From: Candidatus Hinthialibacteria bacterium OLB16
Lineage (GTDB): Bacteria > Hinthialibacterota > Hinthialibacteria > OLB16
Assembly: GCA_001567115.1 (NCBI GenBank)
Contig: LMZT01000133.1
Location: 1-36,136, forward strand
DNA length: 36,136 nt
Direction of reading: 5' to 3'
Shown: positions 19,415 to 29,146 of the stretch, in pieces
Layout: each line of letters begins with the position of its first letter
Position numbering within the stretch: the first letter of the stretch is position 1
Made by a program: the position numbers and the translations under genes
The notes under the pieces: model-generated
The model's input: only the letters and a program-made list of their open reading frames with translations
The model's database searches: none
Told to the model about the DNA's origin: nothing

Positions 19415-20686
19415 TCAGGCCATTTTCTGCAGCAGGCGGCTCAAGGCGGTGACTGCCGCACGCTCGCGGACAGCATCCCGGTCACCTGGAAATTCATAAC
19501 GGTGCGTTTCGATTCCAGGCTTGTTTCCAATTCCGATCCAGACCAGTCCCACCGGTTTGTCTGAGGTTCCTCCTCCCGGCCCGGCGATCCCTGAAATCGA
19601 GATTCCCCAATCCGCTCCGGTTGCCTCTAAAATTCCATGGGCCATACATCGGACAGTTTCTTCGCTGACAGCCCCATGGTGTTCAAGGGTTTCGGCAGGA
19701 ACCCCCAGCAGGTCCTGTTTCAGGCGGTTGTCATAGGAGACAACCCCGCCCAGAAAAATATCGCTGCTTCCAGCGATTTCTGTCATCCAGCTCGATAACA
19801 GGCCCCCTGTGCAGGACTCAGCAACCGCCAGCTTCTCGCCTCGATGCCGCAGCCGCTGGGAAACCACTTCTTCCAACTCCCGCGCTGGCAGCTGGCCCTC
19901 CCGGAAAGAATCCCACCTTTCATAAACATACTCAGGAAACAACACCTCTGTCCGATCGGCGATTTCAGTCAGAATCTCAACTGCCCGGGGATATTCGGCC
20001 GGCAGGCTGATGGTCACATCCACACGCGCCACCCGGATCAGTGAGGACAACTCGATTTCCGGATAGGGGGCCAGCAGCGGACGCATTTTCTCATCGATGG
20101 AGGACTCCCCCATCTGCGCGAATCGGAGCAGGATCGAGTGCGGCGGCGACGGCCATTGGTACCTGTGGATGAGGTACGGCAGCGCCTGTTCATGCCACAT
20201 CGGATTCAGCTCCCGGGGCGGCCCAGGCAGGGCGATCACGGTGCAGTCCGGCCAGTCAGGCGGCTCAAATACCAGCCCCGGCGCAGTCCCGTGATCATTG
20301 TGGAACCAGGTTCCATGTTCCGGGACCAGAGCCTGGCTGCGGTTCGAAGAGGAAATCGGGCGGCCCATGCGTTCATAACGATGCCTCAGGTCCTCCCATA
20401 ACTCCGGTTCCTCACGCAACCCCACTCCAGTGGCTTTGGACAATCCTTCCCGTGTCAGATCATCGAGGGTCGGCCCCAGTCCGCCGGTTGTAACGATTAC
20501 CGCTCCAGGGGCCAGATACCTGCGGACACAGGCCTCTTCCTCCCCTGCCTGATCGTGAATGATCTCGCAGGATGCCACTCTGGCGCCATGCAGCGCCAGG
20601 CTCTGCGCAATTGTCTGGAGATGGAGATCCCGGCGTTTGCCCGACAGGAGTTCATCGCCGATCAGAATGAGATGAATCGGATTCAT
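19415..20686 (-). CDS. cinA: CinA family protein: MoCF-like domain plus C-terminal nicotinamide-nucleotide amidase domain
   Basis: The N-terminal half (MNPIHLILIGDELLSG, then VIVTTGGLGPTLDDLT and ALPGPPREL) is the MoCF/molybdopterin-binding-like domain, which in related CinA proteins hydrolyses ADP-ribose. The C-terminal half has the PncC-type amidase blocks AVAESCTGGLLSSWMT, GGVVSYDNRLKQDLLGV and SGIAGPGGGTSDKPVGLVWIG, which deamidate NMN back to nicotinate mononucleotide in NAD recycling. I start at the ATG at 20686 (423 residues, normal length); the frame extends to 20842 but those residues do not match the family. No clear ribosome-binding site is visible. It lies 49 bases after the glycosidase-like gene. 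Confidence 0.94.
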   Translation of the reverse strand: MNPIHLILIGDELLSGKRRDLHLQTIAQSLALHGARVASCEIIHDQAGEEEACVRRYLAPGAVIVTTGGLGPTLDDLTREGLSKATGVGLREEPELWEDLRHRYERMGRPISSSNRSQALVPEHGTWFHNDHGTAPGLVFEPPDWPDCTVIALPGPPRELNPMWHEQALPYLIHRYQWPSPPHSILLRFAQMGESSIDEKMRPLLAPYPEIELSSLIRVARVDVTISLPAEYPRAVEILTEIADRTEVLFPEYVYERWDSFREGQLPARELEEVVSQRLRHRGEKLAVAESCTGGLLSSWMTEIAGSSDIFLGGVVSYDNRLKQDLLGVPAETLEHHGAVSEETVRCMAHGILEATGADWGISISGIAGPGGGTSDKPVGLVWIGIGNKPGIETHRYEFPGDRDAVRERAAVTALSRLLQKMA

Positions 20687-20735
20687 ACACGGCAGAGTAT
20701 GTCGGTTTATCGAGTCAATGTCACCTGACCGACCC

Positions 20736-22372
20736 TCAGCCTTTCGGCACAACCAGGCGGAAATCGGCGGATTGGTTCTGGTTGTTGGCCAGGCGTGCAC
20801 CAGGAAGTTCGAATGCCACTGTTTTCCAGCCGACCCTCCCACTCAATGCAACCGATTCACTCGATTTGTACATTCCATGGTAACCGGCCGAAAGATCCCA
20901 GGAATCATACTCGACATGGACTGCATCGGTTCCACCAAAACGGTTCTGGCCGGGGCGGGTGGGCACCTCGAAAATTTCGACCTCGAGTTTGACACGGTCC
21001 CGTGTGGCAAAGGCGAATGAACCTCCACACGGAAATAGAGATAAGAATCGATTGTTTCTATCAGATTCCCCTCTCTGGTCTCGACTGTTCGGAAAGCCCC
21101 ATCCTCCGCCTGGACCGCTTCGATACCCTGGGGGCCATTCCGGGCTGTCCAGGAGGCCCGCTCAGCATTCCGCCAGGGGCCTGGCAGCGGCTCGGCGATC
21201 CCCTTTTTGAAGGCGCGGGCATAATCGGCGGTTATCCTGAGGTATTCATCCCCATATTCCACAGTCGGGCAGATCTCGGTTCCCTCGTGAAGCTCATTCC
21301 AGGTCTCCACCACAGTGATCGGCGCCGGGGACCTCAGGGCATGTTCCCAGGCTTCGCGATAAAACCGGCTGTCTTCCCGTTCCCGCAGAACCTTGCTCCC
21401 GCGCGGCAATCCATGCACCGCGGAGTTATCGAATCCCGGCCCAACCGAGTTGATCGACAGGCAGGTTGGCTTGATCGCTCCTCCCCACTGGTAAATCCAA
21501 TCCGCACCCGCCTCCTGAGACCAGTCGCTATGGGCGATGAAAAGCGGGACTGCACCGCCAAACTCCTGTGCGAAGTGTTCACGGGCATAACCAAGCACAT
21601 GGCTGTCATGCCCGCTCGCAAACTCGGATGCATACAGCCAGACCAGCGGCTTTTTCTCCCACAATGCCCAGAATCTGTGCGGCACCAGAGAGTAGAAGTC
21701 ACGGATGGTGGCATAAAAATGTTTCCATCCGGCTTCGGTTTTCAGATCGATCTTGCCACCCTGCTGATAGTTGAATGGCGACTCGAAGGTGAGGGTCGAT
21801 GTGTCATAAAACATCCCGATGCGCGGGTTCGGCTTTCCTTCCTTTTCCCGTTTGTCGAGTGCGGCGGCAAGAGCCTTCAAACCACGCTCAGACCAGGCGG
21901 CGACCACATGCCCATCTTTGCCATACCGGCCCGGAACTCCCCAGAACACCGGCAGGAGGATATCGATCCCGGCCGACAGCATCCGATCGATCTGGGTGGA
22001 ATGCCAGGCGGGATTGTCAAAATCCCACTCCTTCAAATCGACCGGGTGGTTGGTCAGGGCATCCAGTGGTTTCTTTGAATTGAGATATCCAGTGGCAAAC
22101 TCGATGTGGCTGCGATTATAGGCCGGATCGCATAATTCTCCCGCGCAGCCATCTTTCCACTTGTACCAGTAAAAATAATATGCTGCCACCAGGCGATCTC
22201 CTGTCGCCCAGGTGGGAATCGATGCAACCTCTGTGGCCGAGACTGGCATGAAAGACCCGGGGGGATCCGGCAGCGCCTGGCATTGGAGATCCTGAAGGTT
22301 CGCCATCTGGCACAGAAAGGCCGCCAGGACAAACCCCGCGGCCCGGATGCATGACCCTTTTCCGCTGTTCAT
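20736..22372 (-). CDS. Secreted glycosidase-like protein (GH71/GH99-like, DUF5010 type), frameshift near 20990
   Basis: The ATG at 22372 follows a strong ribosome-binding site (GAGGAGG) and starts one base after the topo VI B stop; a signal peptide follows (AAGFVLAAFLCQMANLQ). The sequence VAAYYFYWYKWKDG, MLSAGIDILLPVFWG, FYDTSTLTFESPF and ITVVETWNELHEGTE describes a TIM-barrel enzyme of the GH71/GH99/DUF5010 type; E in WNELHEG is a likely acidic catalytic residue. The tail is a beta domain: DSYLYFRVE, then after the shift EVEIFEVPTRPGQNRFGG and VHVEYDSWD. One missing base near 20988-20995 (GTGTCAAAC) reconnects the two frames, giving 545 residues ending at VVPKG. Its substrate is unknown, probably an extracellular polysaccharide. 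Placement right behind a topoisomerase subunit is odd. Confidence 0.75.
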
Positions 22373-22373
22373 A

Positions 22374-24126
22374 TCAGGCCTCCTCCTCATTTTCGACTGT
22401 TTCCTCAGAGGACTCTCCCCCTGTGATTTCCTCAATCTCTTCCTCTTCGCCAACCGCTGAAGCACCGCCACGGCTGGCTTCGAGAACTTCTGTCAGGTTG
22501 GAAACGACCCGTTCTTTATCGCTGTCTGAAATCGCCAGTATTTCCTGGAGCGCGATGCCGATGTGGGGAAGATATTTTTCGATGTACCCCCGTTTGCGCC
22601 GCTCATCCGCCTGGCGTTTGCGAAGCCGGATATGGCTGGCCAGCTTGCGCCCGCATTCCTGAAGCGCCAGCTTCACCTCCCGCGTGATCTCATCGTAATC
22701 AGCGATGGCCTCTTTGCTCTCCGAGGTAAAGGGCACCCACACCGAAGCGATATGGACAAAGATCACCGCCGGGCCGGCGGGAAGCGCGCCTCTCGACTGG
22801 GACAACCCATAATTCCTCCAATCGGTCGAAACCACCCCATCGGTAATCGCACAGCCGGACTGCTGGTACAGCAGCGGCACACGGTTCGCAAACCGGTACA
22901 GGGTCACCAGATCATCGCTGGGAAGATCTCCCCCCCAGGCGACCCCAGCCTCGACCAGAAACGGATTCCCGCGATACACCGAAGGCGGGCGTGTCACCGC
23001 AACCGTGAAATCCGCTTTGATGCGCCCTGTCAGGCTCTTGATGATCAGGTCTTCGCCGATGGGTGAGATGCAGTTGGTCGGCGGGGCCGATGATCTTTGT
23101 GGAGTTGATCGACTGAGTACAGTTTTTCAGCCCCATGGGCAGCCACCCGCGAGGTGTAGGTCTGAACAGTAAAACCCGCCCCCCGGCAGATATCCTCTGC
23201 GACTTTGGGTGTAATGCGTGAAAACTCATGCTGCAGAAAAGGTCCCAGGTTGGGCTCTTTGGTGTCCCTGAGCATCTTGATCAGCATCCCCAGTTCAACT
23301 CCATAGGGATGCGGCTTGATCTCGGTCGGCTGCCTGGGCAGTTCATCTGTTTCACGGGGGTAAAACACCTCCACCCCCTCCGGGTTGATATACCTCAGGC
23401 TGGTATGCGGATTGGCCAGAGCCGTCGCTTCAAGGTACTGATCCACCGAATGCCGCCCCTTCTGATAGCGGGCTTCCAGCTCGATGCTGACCTCGGTGCC
23501 TGTCCTGGCGTATTCCCACTCGACATCGGCCTCCCTCACAATCTCCGGATTGTTTCGCCGTGTATCGATATGAAGTTCGTAGTAGTGCGCCGGTTTGCGC
23601 GGAGAGGGGCGTGAAGTGATGATGATCGGCTTGCCGGTGGTCAGCTGGCCATACATCCCGGCGGCGCTGATTCCGATTCCCTGCTGCCCGCGGCTCTGCT
23701 TCAGGGAGTGAAACTTGGAGCCATACAGCAGCTTGGCGAAGATCTTGGGAATCTGATTCTTGACAATCCCCGGTCCATTATCCGCCACAGTCACCCGCAT
23801 CCGTGTTTCGGAAATCGGGTCGATTTTAACCTGAATATCCGCCAGGATGCCCGCCTCTTCACACGCATCCAGCGAATTGTCCACCGCTTCCTTGATGGTG
23901 GTTAACAGGGCTTTTCGGGGATTGTCGAATCCAAGCAGGTGGCGGTTTTTCGTGAAAAATTCCGAAACCGAAATCTCGCGCTGCTTGCCCGCCAGACGCT
24001 GTGCCTGGGATTCGGTCTCATGCGGCTTTGCGGAACCGTTTTTTTGGGTGCAACTTTTTCCAGCTGGGCCTCCCCCTCCAACTCAAACAGGCTCAGCTGC
24101 TCACCAGTTTCCTTGTTTTCAGACAT
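22374..24126 (-). CDS. top6B: DNA topoisomerase VI subunit B (three single-base frameshifts)
   Basis: The GHKL ATPase signatures are present: EAVDNSLDACEEAG (N-box), VADNGPGIV, and SRGQQGIGISAAGMYGQ. They are followed by an H2TH region and a transducer domain with GPPTNCISPIGEDLI and WVPFTSESKEAIA, which holds the switch lysine. This subunit binds ATP and closes the strand-passage gate for subunit A. Three shifts break it: one A lost from the A7/T7 run at 24039-24045, one A gained at 23123-23127, one C gained at 23083-23086. Repair yields 583 residues, with ISVSEFFTKNRHLLGFDNPRK preceding the N-box as expected. I start at 24126 behind GGGGAGAGAA. The N-terminus contains QLSLF (residues 10-14), a sliding-clamp-binding consensus. 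No A subunit is adjacent. A Glu-rich C-terminal tail follows the transducer. Confidence 0.85.
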
Positions 24127-24172
24127 TTCTCTCCCCCTGCCAGACCACTCCCGTCCATCCTGGCTCTCCATT

Positions 24173-24201
24173 TATATACCCCTGATGTTCCGAAGCGGCA
24201 A
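24173..24201 (-). promoter_or_regulatory. Sigma-70-like promoter for topo VI B
   Basis: On the minus strand TTGCCG (24196-24201), 17 bases, then TATATA (24173-24178). The predicted start point is about 40 bases before the ATG at 24126. It lies in the 131-bp gap after the RND gene and suggests topo VI B and the following genes can be transcribed separately from the exporter. Confidence 0.45.
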
Positions 24202-24257
24202 GACTCCTCCACCCTGCCAGTTCATTTCAGGCCGGAAGGAATTCGCCGAAGCGGGTT

Positions 24258-27200
24258 TCAATCCACTGAGCCTGTTCTTACCGGATGGGATCTGAAATCC
24301 TGGTTGAGGAGTGATTCATCGTACTCCTCCCGCAGCAACCGCACCCCAGAGTACAACTTGATTTCATCCAGAAGGGACATCAGCACCGGGATCACCACCA
24401 GTGTGAGAATGGTTGAAAAAGTCAGGCCATACACGAGCGATATCGCCAGTGGCACAAGGAAACTGGATGTCCCGCTCAGGCCGAACAGCATCGGAAAAAG
24501 GCCGGCGACAGTGGTCGCGCTGGTCAGGATGATCGGGCGGACACGCGAGCGTGAGGCCCACAGGATGGAACGCCAGCGATTCATGCCACGCTTCCTGGCC
24601 CGGTTGGTGAAGTCAACCAGCAGGATCGAGTGGTTCACCACAATCCCAACCAGTGCGACCACCCCCAGCAGCCCCATGAACCCGAGCGGCTCATTGTGAA
24701 CCAGCAGACCGATCAGCACTCCGACCAATGAAAGCGGAATGACCGACATGACCACAAATGGCTGCATGACCGAGTTGAATATGGTGGCGATGATGCCATA
24801 ATTGATCAGCATCGCCAGGGCGAAGGCCCGGCCAAGAGCTGCCATCGATTCCTGTGAATCCTCTTCCTCTCCGCCATAGTCGAAGAGGACCCCGGCATGA
24901 TCCTTGGAAACATTCCCATACCGGTCCTGCATCATCTGGTTGATTTCCCGGGAGGTGATGTAGACCCCATCCACATCCGCCGTGACTGTCACTGTCCGCT
25001 TCTGGTTCCAGCGCTGGATCGAAGAGAAGCTGCGGCCATAATCAACCCTCGCGAAGCTATCGAAAGGGACCATTTCACCCTTATCATTGCGGAATTTCAT
25101 GATGCGGATATTTTCAGGAGAAGAACGGTACCCTTCGGTGAACTTGACATGGATTTCGACTTCTTCCTCACCCCGTGTAAATGTGGTGGCCAATCCTCCT
25201 GCGAAGGCATTGCGAACTTCACGGGCAACTTCAGCCACACTGATCCCGAGATCAGCCGCACGCCTTTCATCCACATCGATGCGGAACTCTTCTTTCCCCC
25301 ACTCGAAATCATCCTTGATGTCTTTCAGTCCAGGCACTGTACGCAGGTAAGATTGAACCTCTTCAGAAATTTTGAGGATTGTGGGGTAATCCTCGGCCAT
25401 GATCCGGAATGTCAAGGCCGAGCCGACCGGCGGTCCACCTCGATCCTCCTGGAACTCAATGCTCATCATGCCGGGAATCTCAGGGAAATTCTTTCTTGAC
25501 AGATCCATGATGTCCTTGCCGCTGATTCCCGGGCGGACAGCGGATTCGGTCAGGTCCACAACAATCTGAGCCTTCCCGGAGCCATATTTCATCTGTCCGG
25601 TCGAGGCATCCTCAATAAATCCGACACGTGTGACCACGGCCTCGATGTAATTCTTCGGCAATCCGAGCAGATGTTCCTCAACCAGCTCGATCGCTTTTTC
25701 GGTCTGTTCGAGACGGGTGCTTTCAGGCATCTCGAGGTTGATCATGAAAAACACAAAATCATCATTCTTAAATAATTCAAACTTCATGCGCATGGATGCA
25801 TACACTGAGAAGGACACCAGCAGGCTCAGTGAAACCACCATGAATGCCAGGCGATGCCGCAGGCACAAAACCAGGAAGGACACATACCGGCTCAGGAAGG
25901 ATGGGAACCACTGGTTCGGACTGATCCAGCACGCATCGAAGCGGTTCCCACACCACTGGGCAATCCGCATCACCCGGGTGAAAGCATGCATAACTGCATA
26001 CACCAGGCTCCAGATTCCGAACGCCAGCATCCTTCCCAGCAGAACCAGCGGCCGCACCACCACCGGATACCGTGCCATGGGAGATCGAATCCCTGAGTCG
26101 GCCACAGCTTTTCGGATCGGTGCGCCCCAATGGTCCACCTTGTCCCAGTTGACCGGGTCACCAAATACCGCAAGATGGGTGGGCAGGCAGATCATCGCCT
26201 CGATTACCGAGGCGACAAGCGCAAAGGTGACCACCAGCGGTATGGACTGGCAAAACTTCCCCATGATGCCGGTCATGAAAAAGATCGGCATGAACGAGGC
26301 GATCGTGGTTGTCACCGAGCCGATCACGGACCAGAACACTTCTCCGGTTCCTTTGATCGCAGCAGTGACCGGATCGAATCCCATGGAGCGGTAACGGTGG
26401 ACATTTTCCGCAACTACAATTCCATCATCGACCAGCATTCCAAGGACGATCATCAATCCAAACATCGATATCATGTTGAGCGAAAGGCCTGTGAAGTACA
26501 TCATCACAAACGCTCCCATCATGGCGAATGGGATTCCTGCTGCAGTAAACAGCGCCATCCTCCCATTCAAAAACAACCTCAACAGCAACAGGCAGAGAAA
26601 CAGTCCCTGAATGCCATTGGATGTCAGCAGATCCAGCCTCTCACGGACCATGAAAGAAAGATCCATGCTCTGCCTGGCCATCACCCCATACGGCAGATCT
26701 TTTTCAATCCTGGCGAGCGCCTCCCGCACTTCACGCACAATCTGGACAGAGTCCCCGCCGGGCCTCTGTTTCACCTCGAGGTTGATGCAGCGCTCCCCAT
26801 CCAGCCGGCCGATGTTACTCGCCTCTTCGAAGGTATCTCGAACATCGGCGATGTCCGCCACACAAACCCGTCCGCCCTTGTTTTCCGCCTTGAGGACAAC
26901 ACGCTTGATATCCTGTGGATTGCTGTAGAGCTCCTTGGTCCGGATGATGAACTCCTCACCGGCAGTGCGCGCCAGCCCGGCGGCCAGGTCGAGTCCTCCC
27001 ACCTGAACTGCCCGGCGGACCTCTTCCAGGGTCAGCCCGTATCCATACAGGCGCCGAGGATCGATTTCGACCCAGATTTCCTCGTCACGTTCCCCGCCGA
27101 TGGTGACATCGCTCACCCCACGGACCGCTTTCAACCGGTCTTTGACATTATCCGCCACACGCTTGAGCTCATGCTCATTCACCGCGCCGGAGAGGGAGAC

Positions 27201-27623
27201 TGTGATCACCGGGAAATCGAAAACAAATTCGGTAACCACCGGCTTTTCCGCCTCGATCGGCAGATCCGGTATCACCTTATCGACTTCATTTTCCGCATCG
27301 CGCTGGACCTTCAAGGTGCTGGAGACCTTGGTATCCACTTCGAGAAGAATGATCGAACGCCCCTCGACTGTGGTGCTGCGCATGGTTTTGACTCCACGCA
27401 CATCCGAGAGCTCCTCCTCGAGAAGAACCGTGATGGTTTTCTCCATTTCATCGGCGGAAGCACGAGGGTAAATGGTGGTCACGAAGACAAAATCGGTTGA
27501 CACCATCGGAAAAAGCTCCCGCGGCAGCAGGAACACAATCACCAGGCCGGTCACCAGAAGGATGACCGTTATCAGGTTCACCAGAACCGGGTTGGTAACA
27601 GAAAATCGAGGGATGGCGTACAT
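24258..27623 (-). CDS. RND-family efflux transporter (AcrB/MdtB-like inner-membrane pump)
   Basis: The 1121-residue pump starts MYAIPRFSVTNPVLVNLITV and has two copies of the RND fold with 12 expected membrane helices. The proton-relay aspartates are in GMLVDDGIVVAENVHR (D399, D400), and the second half contains GIVVNHSILLVDFTNRARKRG. It would use the proton gradient to drive export through the adaptor and TolC-like channel encoded upstream. It starts 8 bases after the adaptor stop. It is longer than a typical AcrB (about 1050): the link between helices 6 and 7 is about 108 residues (484-592) and includes a hydrophobic stretch (521-546), an unusual insertion. The substrate cannot be read from the sequence. 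Confidence 0.94.
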   Translation of the reverse strand: MYAIPRFSVTNPVLVNLITVILLVTGLVIVFLLPRELFPMVSTDFVFVTTIYPRASADEMEKTITVLLEEELSDVRGVKTMRSTTVEGRSIILLEVDTKVSSTLKVQRDAENEVDKVIPDLPIEAEKPVVTEFVFDFPVITVSLSGAVNEHELKRVADNVKDRLKAVRGVSDVTIGGERDEEIWVEIDPRRLYGYGLTLEEVRRAVQVGGLDLAAGLARTAGEEFIIRTKELYSNPQDIKRVVLKAENKGGRVCVADIADVRDTFEEASNIGRLDGERCINLEVKQRPGGDSVQIVREVREALARIEKDLPYGVMARQSMDLSFMVRERLDLLTSNGIQGLFLCLLLLRLFLNGRMALFTAAGIPFAMMGAFVMMYFTGLSLNMISMFGLMIVLGMLVDDGIVVAENVHRYRSMGFDPVTAAIKGTGEVFWSVIGSVTTTIASFMPIFFMTGIMGKFCQSIPLVVTFALVASVIEAMICLPTHLAVFGDPVNWDKVDHWGAPIRKAVADSGIRSPMARYPVVVRPLVLLGRMLAFGIWSLVYAVMHAFTRVMRIAQWCGNRFDACWISPNQWFPSFLSRYVSFLVLCLRHRLAFMVVSLSLLVSFSVYASMRMKFELFKNDDFVFFMINLEMPESTRLEQTEKAIELVEEHLLGLPKNYIEAVVTRVGFIEDASTGQMKYGSGKAQIVVDLTESAVRPGISGKDIMDLSRKNFPEIPGMMSIEFQEDRGGPPVGSALTFRIMAEDYPTILKISEEVQSYLRTVPGLKDIKDDFEWGKEEFRIDVDERRAADLGISVAEVAREVRNAFAGGLATTFTRGEEEVEIHVKFTEGYRSSPENIRIMKFRNDKGEMVPFDSFARVDYGRSFSSIQRWNQKRTVTVTADVDGVYITSREINQMMQDRYGNVSKDHAGVLFDYGGEEEDSQESMAALGRAFALAMLINYGIIATIFNSVMQPFVVMSVIPLSLVGVLIGLLVHNEPLGFMGLLGVVALVGIVVNHSILLVDFTNRARKRGMNRWRSILWASRSRVRPIILTSATTVAGLFPMLFGLSGTSSFLVPLAISLVYGLTFSTILTLVVIPVLMSLLDEIKLYSGVRLLREEYDESLLNQDFRSHPVRTGSVD

Positions 27624-27630
27624 GGAATGA

Positions 27631-28947
27631 TCAGTACGACTTCATGTCCGAGAGCGATAGCGAAGGCGCTGGGGATACTCCATCTGTTCCAATTGGCATA
27701 TAGGGCTGCACCTCAACCGCCATTCCGACCCGGAAATCACTCGGTGGAGACACCACCACCGGAGTGCCCGGCTCCAGGCCAACCCGGATCACCACTTCAT
27801 CCCCATGGTCTTCCGCAATGGCGACTTTCCTCTGGCTCAGCGTGCCATCCAGCACCACCCAGACGAAATGGTTTTCATCATTCAGATGCACCCACTGGCG
27901 CTGGAGGGTGTAAGACTCGGGCAGTGGATCGAGGTTGATGCGCGCATAGGCGAAGGAACCGATGGGAGGAAGGTCGATGGTTTCCTTCCATGCAATCCAC
28001 AAGGGAAGTGAGTGCGTGGAAAAATTCAGAGCCTTCCCCAGCCGTGCTACCCGGCCCGGCGCAAGCGACCCCGTTGCATCGGAGTGAATTTCTGCCGCCT
28101 GTCCGATATCGATCCGGGATGCATTCTTCTCTCCGATTTCGGCGAACAGCCAGACCAGGTCCGGATCCTGGATCTCGAATATATTATCCATGGAGGCAAC
28201 CTGCTGGCCTGTTTCGACAGCCCGGCGTGTCACCACGCCTTTTATTGGCGAACGGATATGGGTCTGTTCCAAATCCCGTTGTGCCAGCTTTTCGCGTGAT
28301 CTGGCCAGGCTCAGGGTGGCGCTGGCTTCCTGAATATCAAACGTCTCATAACCTGCCAGCATCTTGGCAAGTTCCGCTGAAGCACTGTTCACCAGGGCTT
28401 TGGCAGCATCCAGGCGTTTCTGGAAAACCACCCAATCCCGGTCTGTCATAACTCCCGAATCATGCAGTGTCCTGTTCCGGTCAAGATTGGTTTCTTCCAG
28501 CAGGTAAAGCGCGCGGGCATTCTCGAGGCGGGCACGAATCGTATCCACATCCTCTGGACGATACCCACGGCTTTTTCTCTCAAAATCCGCCTGAGCACGC
28601 TCTCGTTCAGCAGTCGCTATTGACAGGTTCAGCTGAAAATCAACCGGATCGAGCTCCGCCAGGACCTCCCCGGCCGAGACTGCATCCCCTTCTCGAACAA
28701 GAACCTTTTGCACCAGGCCGGTGACCTCGGAATGGATATGGGCAATCTCCTGGCTGACCACACTCCCGTTTATTTCCAGGTATGGCTGCGCTGAAGAAGG
28801 TTGAACCGCAAGGACTCGTACTTTTTTGGTTTCAGGGGGTGGCTCAGGTGGAATTTCCCGGGTGCAGCCGGAAAAAATCAGCAGGCTTGAACAGGTTACG
28901 AACAGGACGGCAAAACTCGATCTTTGATATTTCTGTATGATTGCCAC
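27631..28947 (-). CDS. RND periplasmic adaptor lipoprotein (membrane fusion protein)
   Basis: A GTG start gives a lipoprotein signal with lipobox LIFSGC (cysteine near residue 28). The biotinyl-lipoyl half-motifs (VTGLVQKVLVREGDAVSAGEVLAELD and IRSPIKGVVTRRAVETGQQV) flank a long alpha-helical hairpin (about residues 110-225), followed by the beta-barrel and membrane-proximal domains. It connects the RND pump to the TolC-like channel. The 438-residue length is normal. The gene follows the TolC-like gene after about 200 bases; within that gap I see no gene and no certain terminator or promoter, so co-transcription is possible. No strong ribosome-binding site precedes the GTG. Confidence 0.92.
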   Translation of the reverse strand: MAIIQKYQRSSFAVLFVTCSSLLIFSGCTREIPPEPPPETKKVRVLAVQPSSAQPYLEINGSVVSQEIAHIHSEVTGLVQKVLVREGDAVSAGEVLAELDPVDFQLNLSIATAERERAQADFERKSRGYRPEDVDTIRARLENARALYLLEETNLDRNRTLHDSGVMTDRDWVVFQKRLDAAKALVNSASAELAKMLAGYETFDIQEASATLSLARSREKLAQRDLEQTHIRSPIKGVVTRRAVETGQQVASMDNIFEIQDPDLVWLFAEIGEKNASRIDIGQAAEIHSDATGSLAPGRVARLGKALNFSTHSLPLWIAWKETIDLPPIGSFAYARINLDPLPESYTLQRQWVHLNDENHFVWVVLDGTLSQRKVAIAEDHGDEVVIRVGLEPGTPVVVSPPSDFRVGMAVEVQPYMPIGTDGVSPAPSLSLSDMKSY

Positions 28948-29146
28948 GTAAGTCTACCGACTCTTTCTCTCCATCCTCTGCCCAGGTTTTCCTCACTCCG
29001 GCACCTGTCAGGATACCAGATCCATCGGAGCACGGAAAAGGCGCAATATAAAATTCCCATCTGTGAAAGGAAGTGCTTTTTCAGAAGGAACCTGCATTGG
29101 CTGGATTCCAGGACTGCATCACAGCCACCATCATTCGAACAGGCTG

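Noticed and set aside
26130-27500. 456-codon frame antisense to the RND pump
   Set aside because: Shadow of the RND gene; translation is His/Arg-rich without family resemblance.
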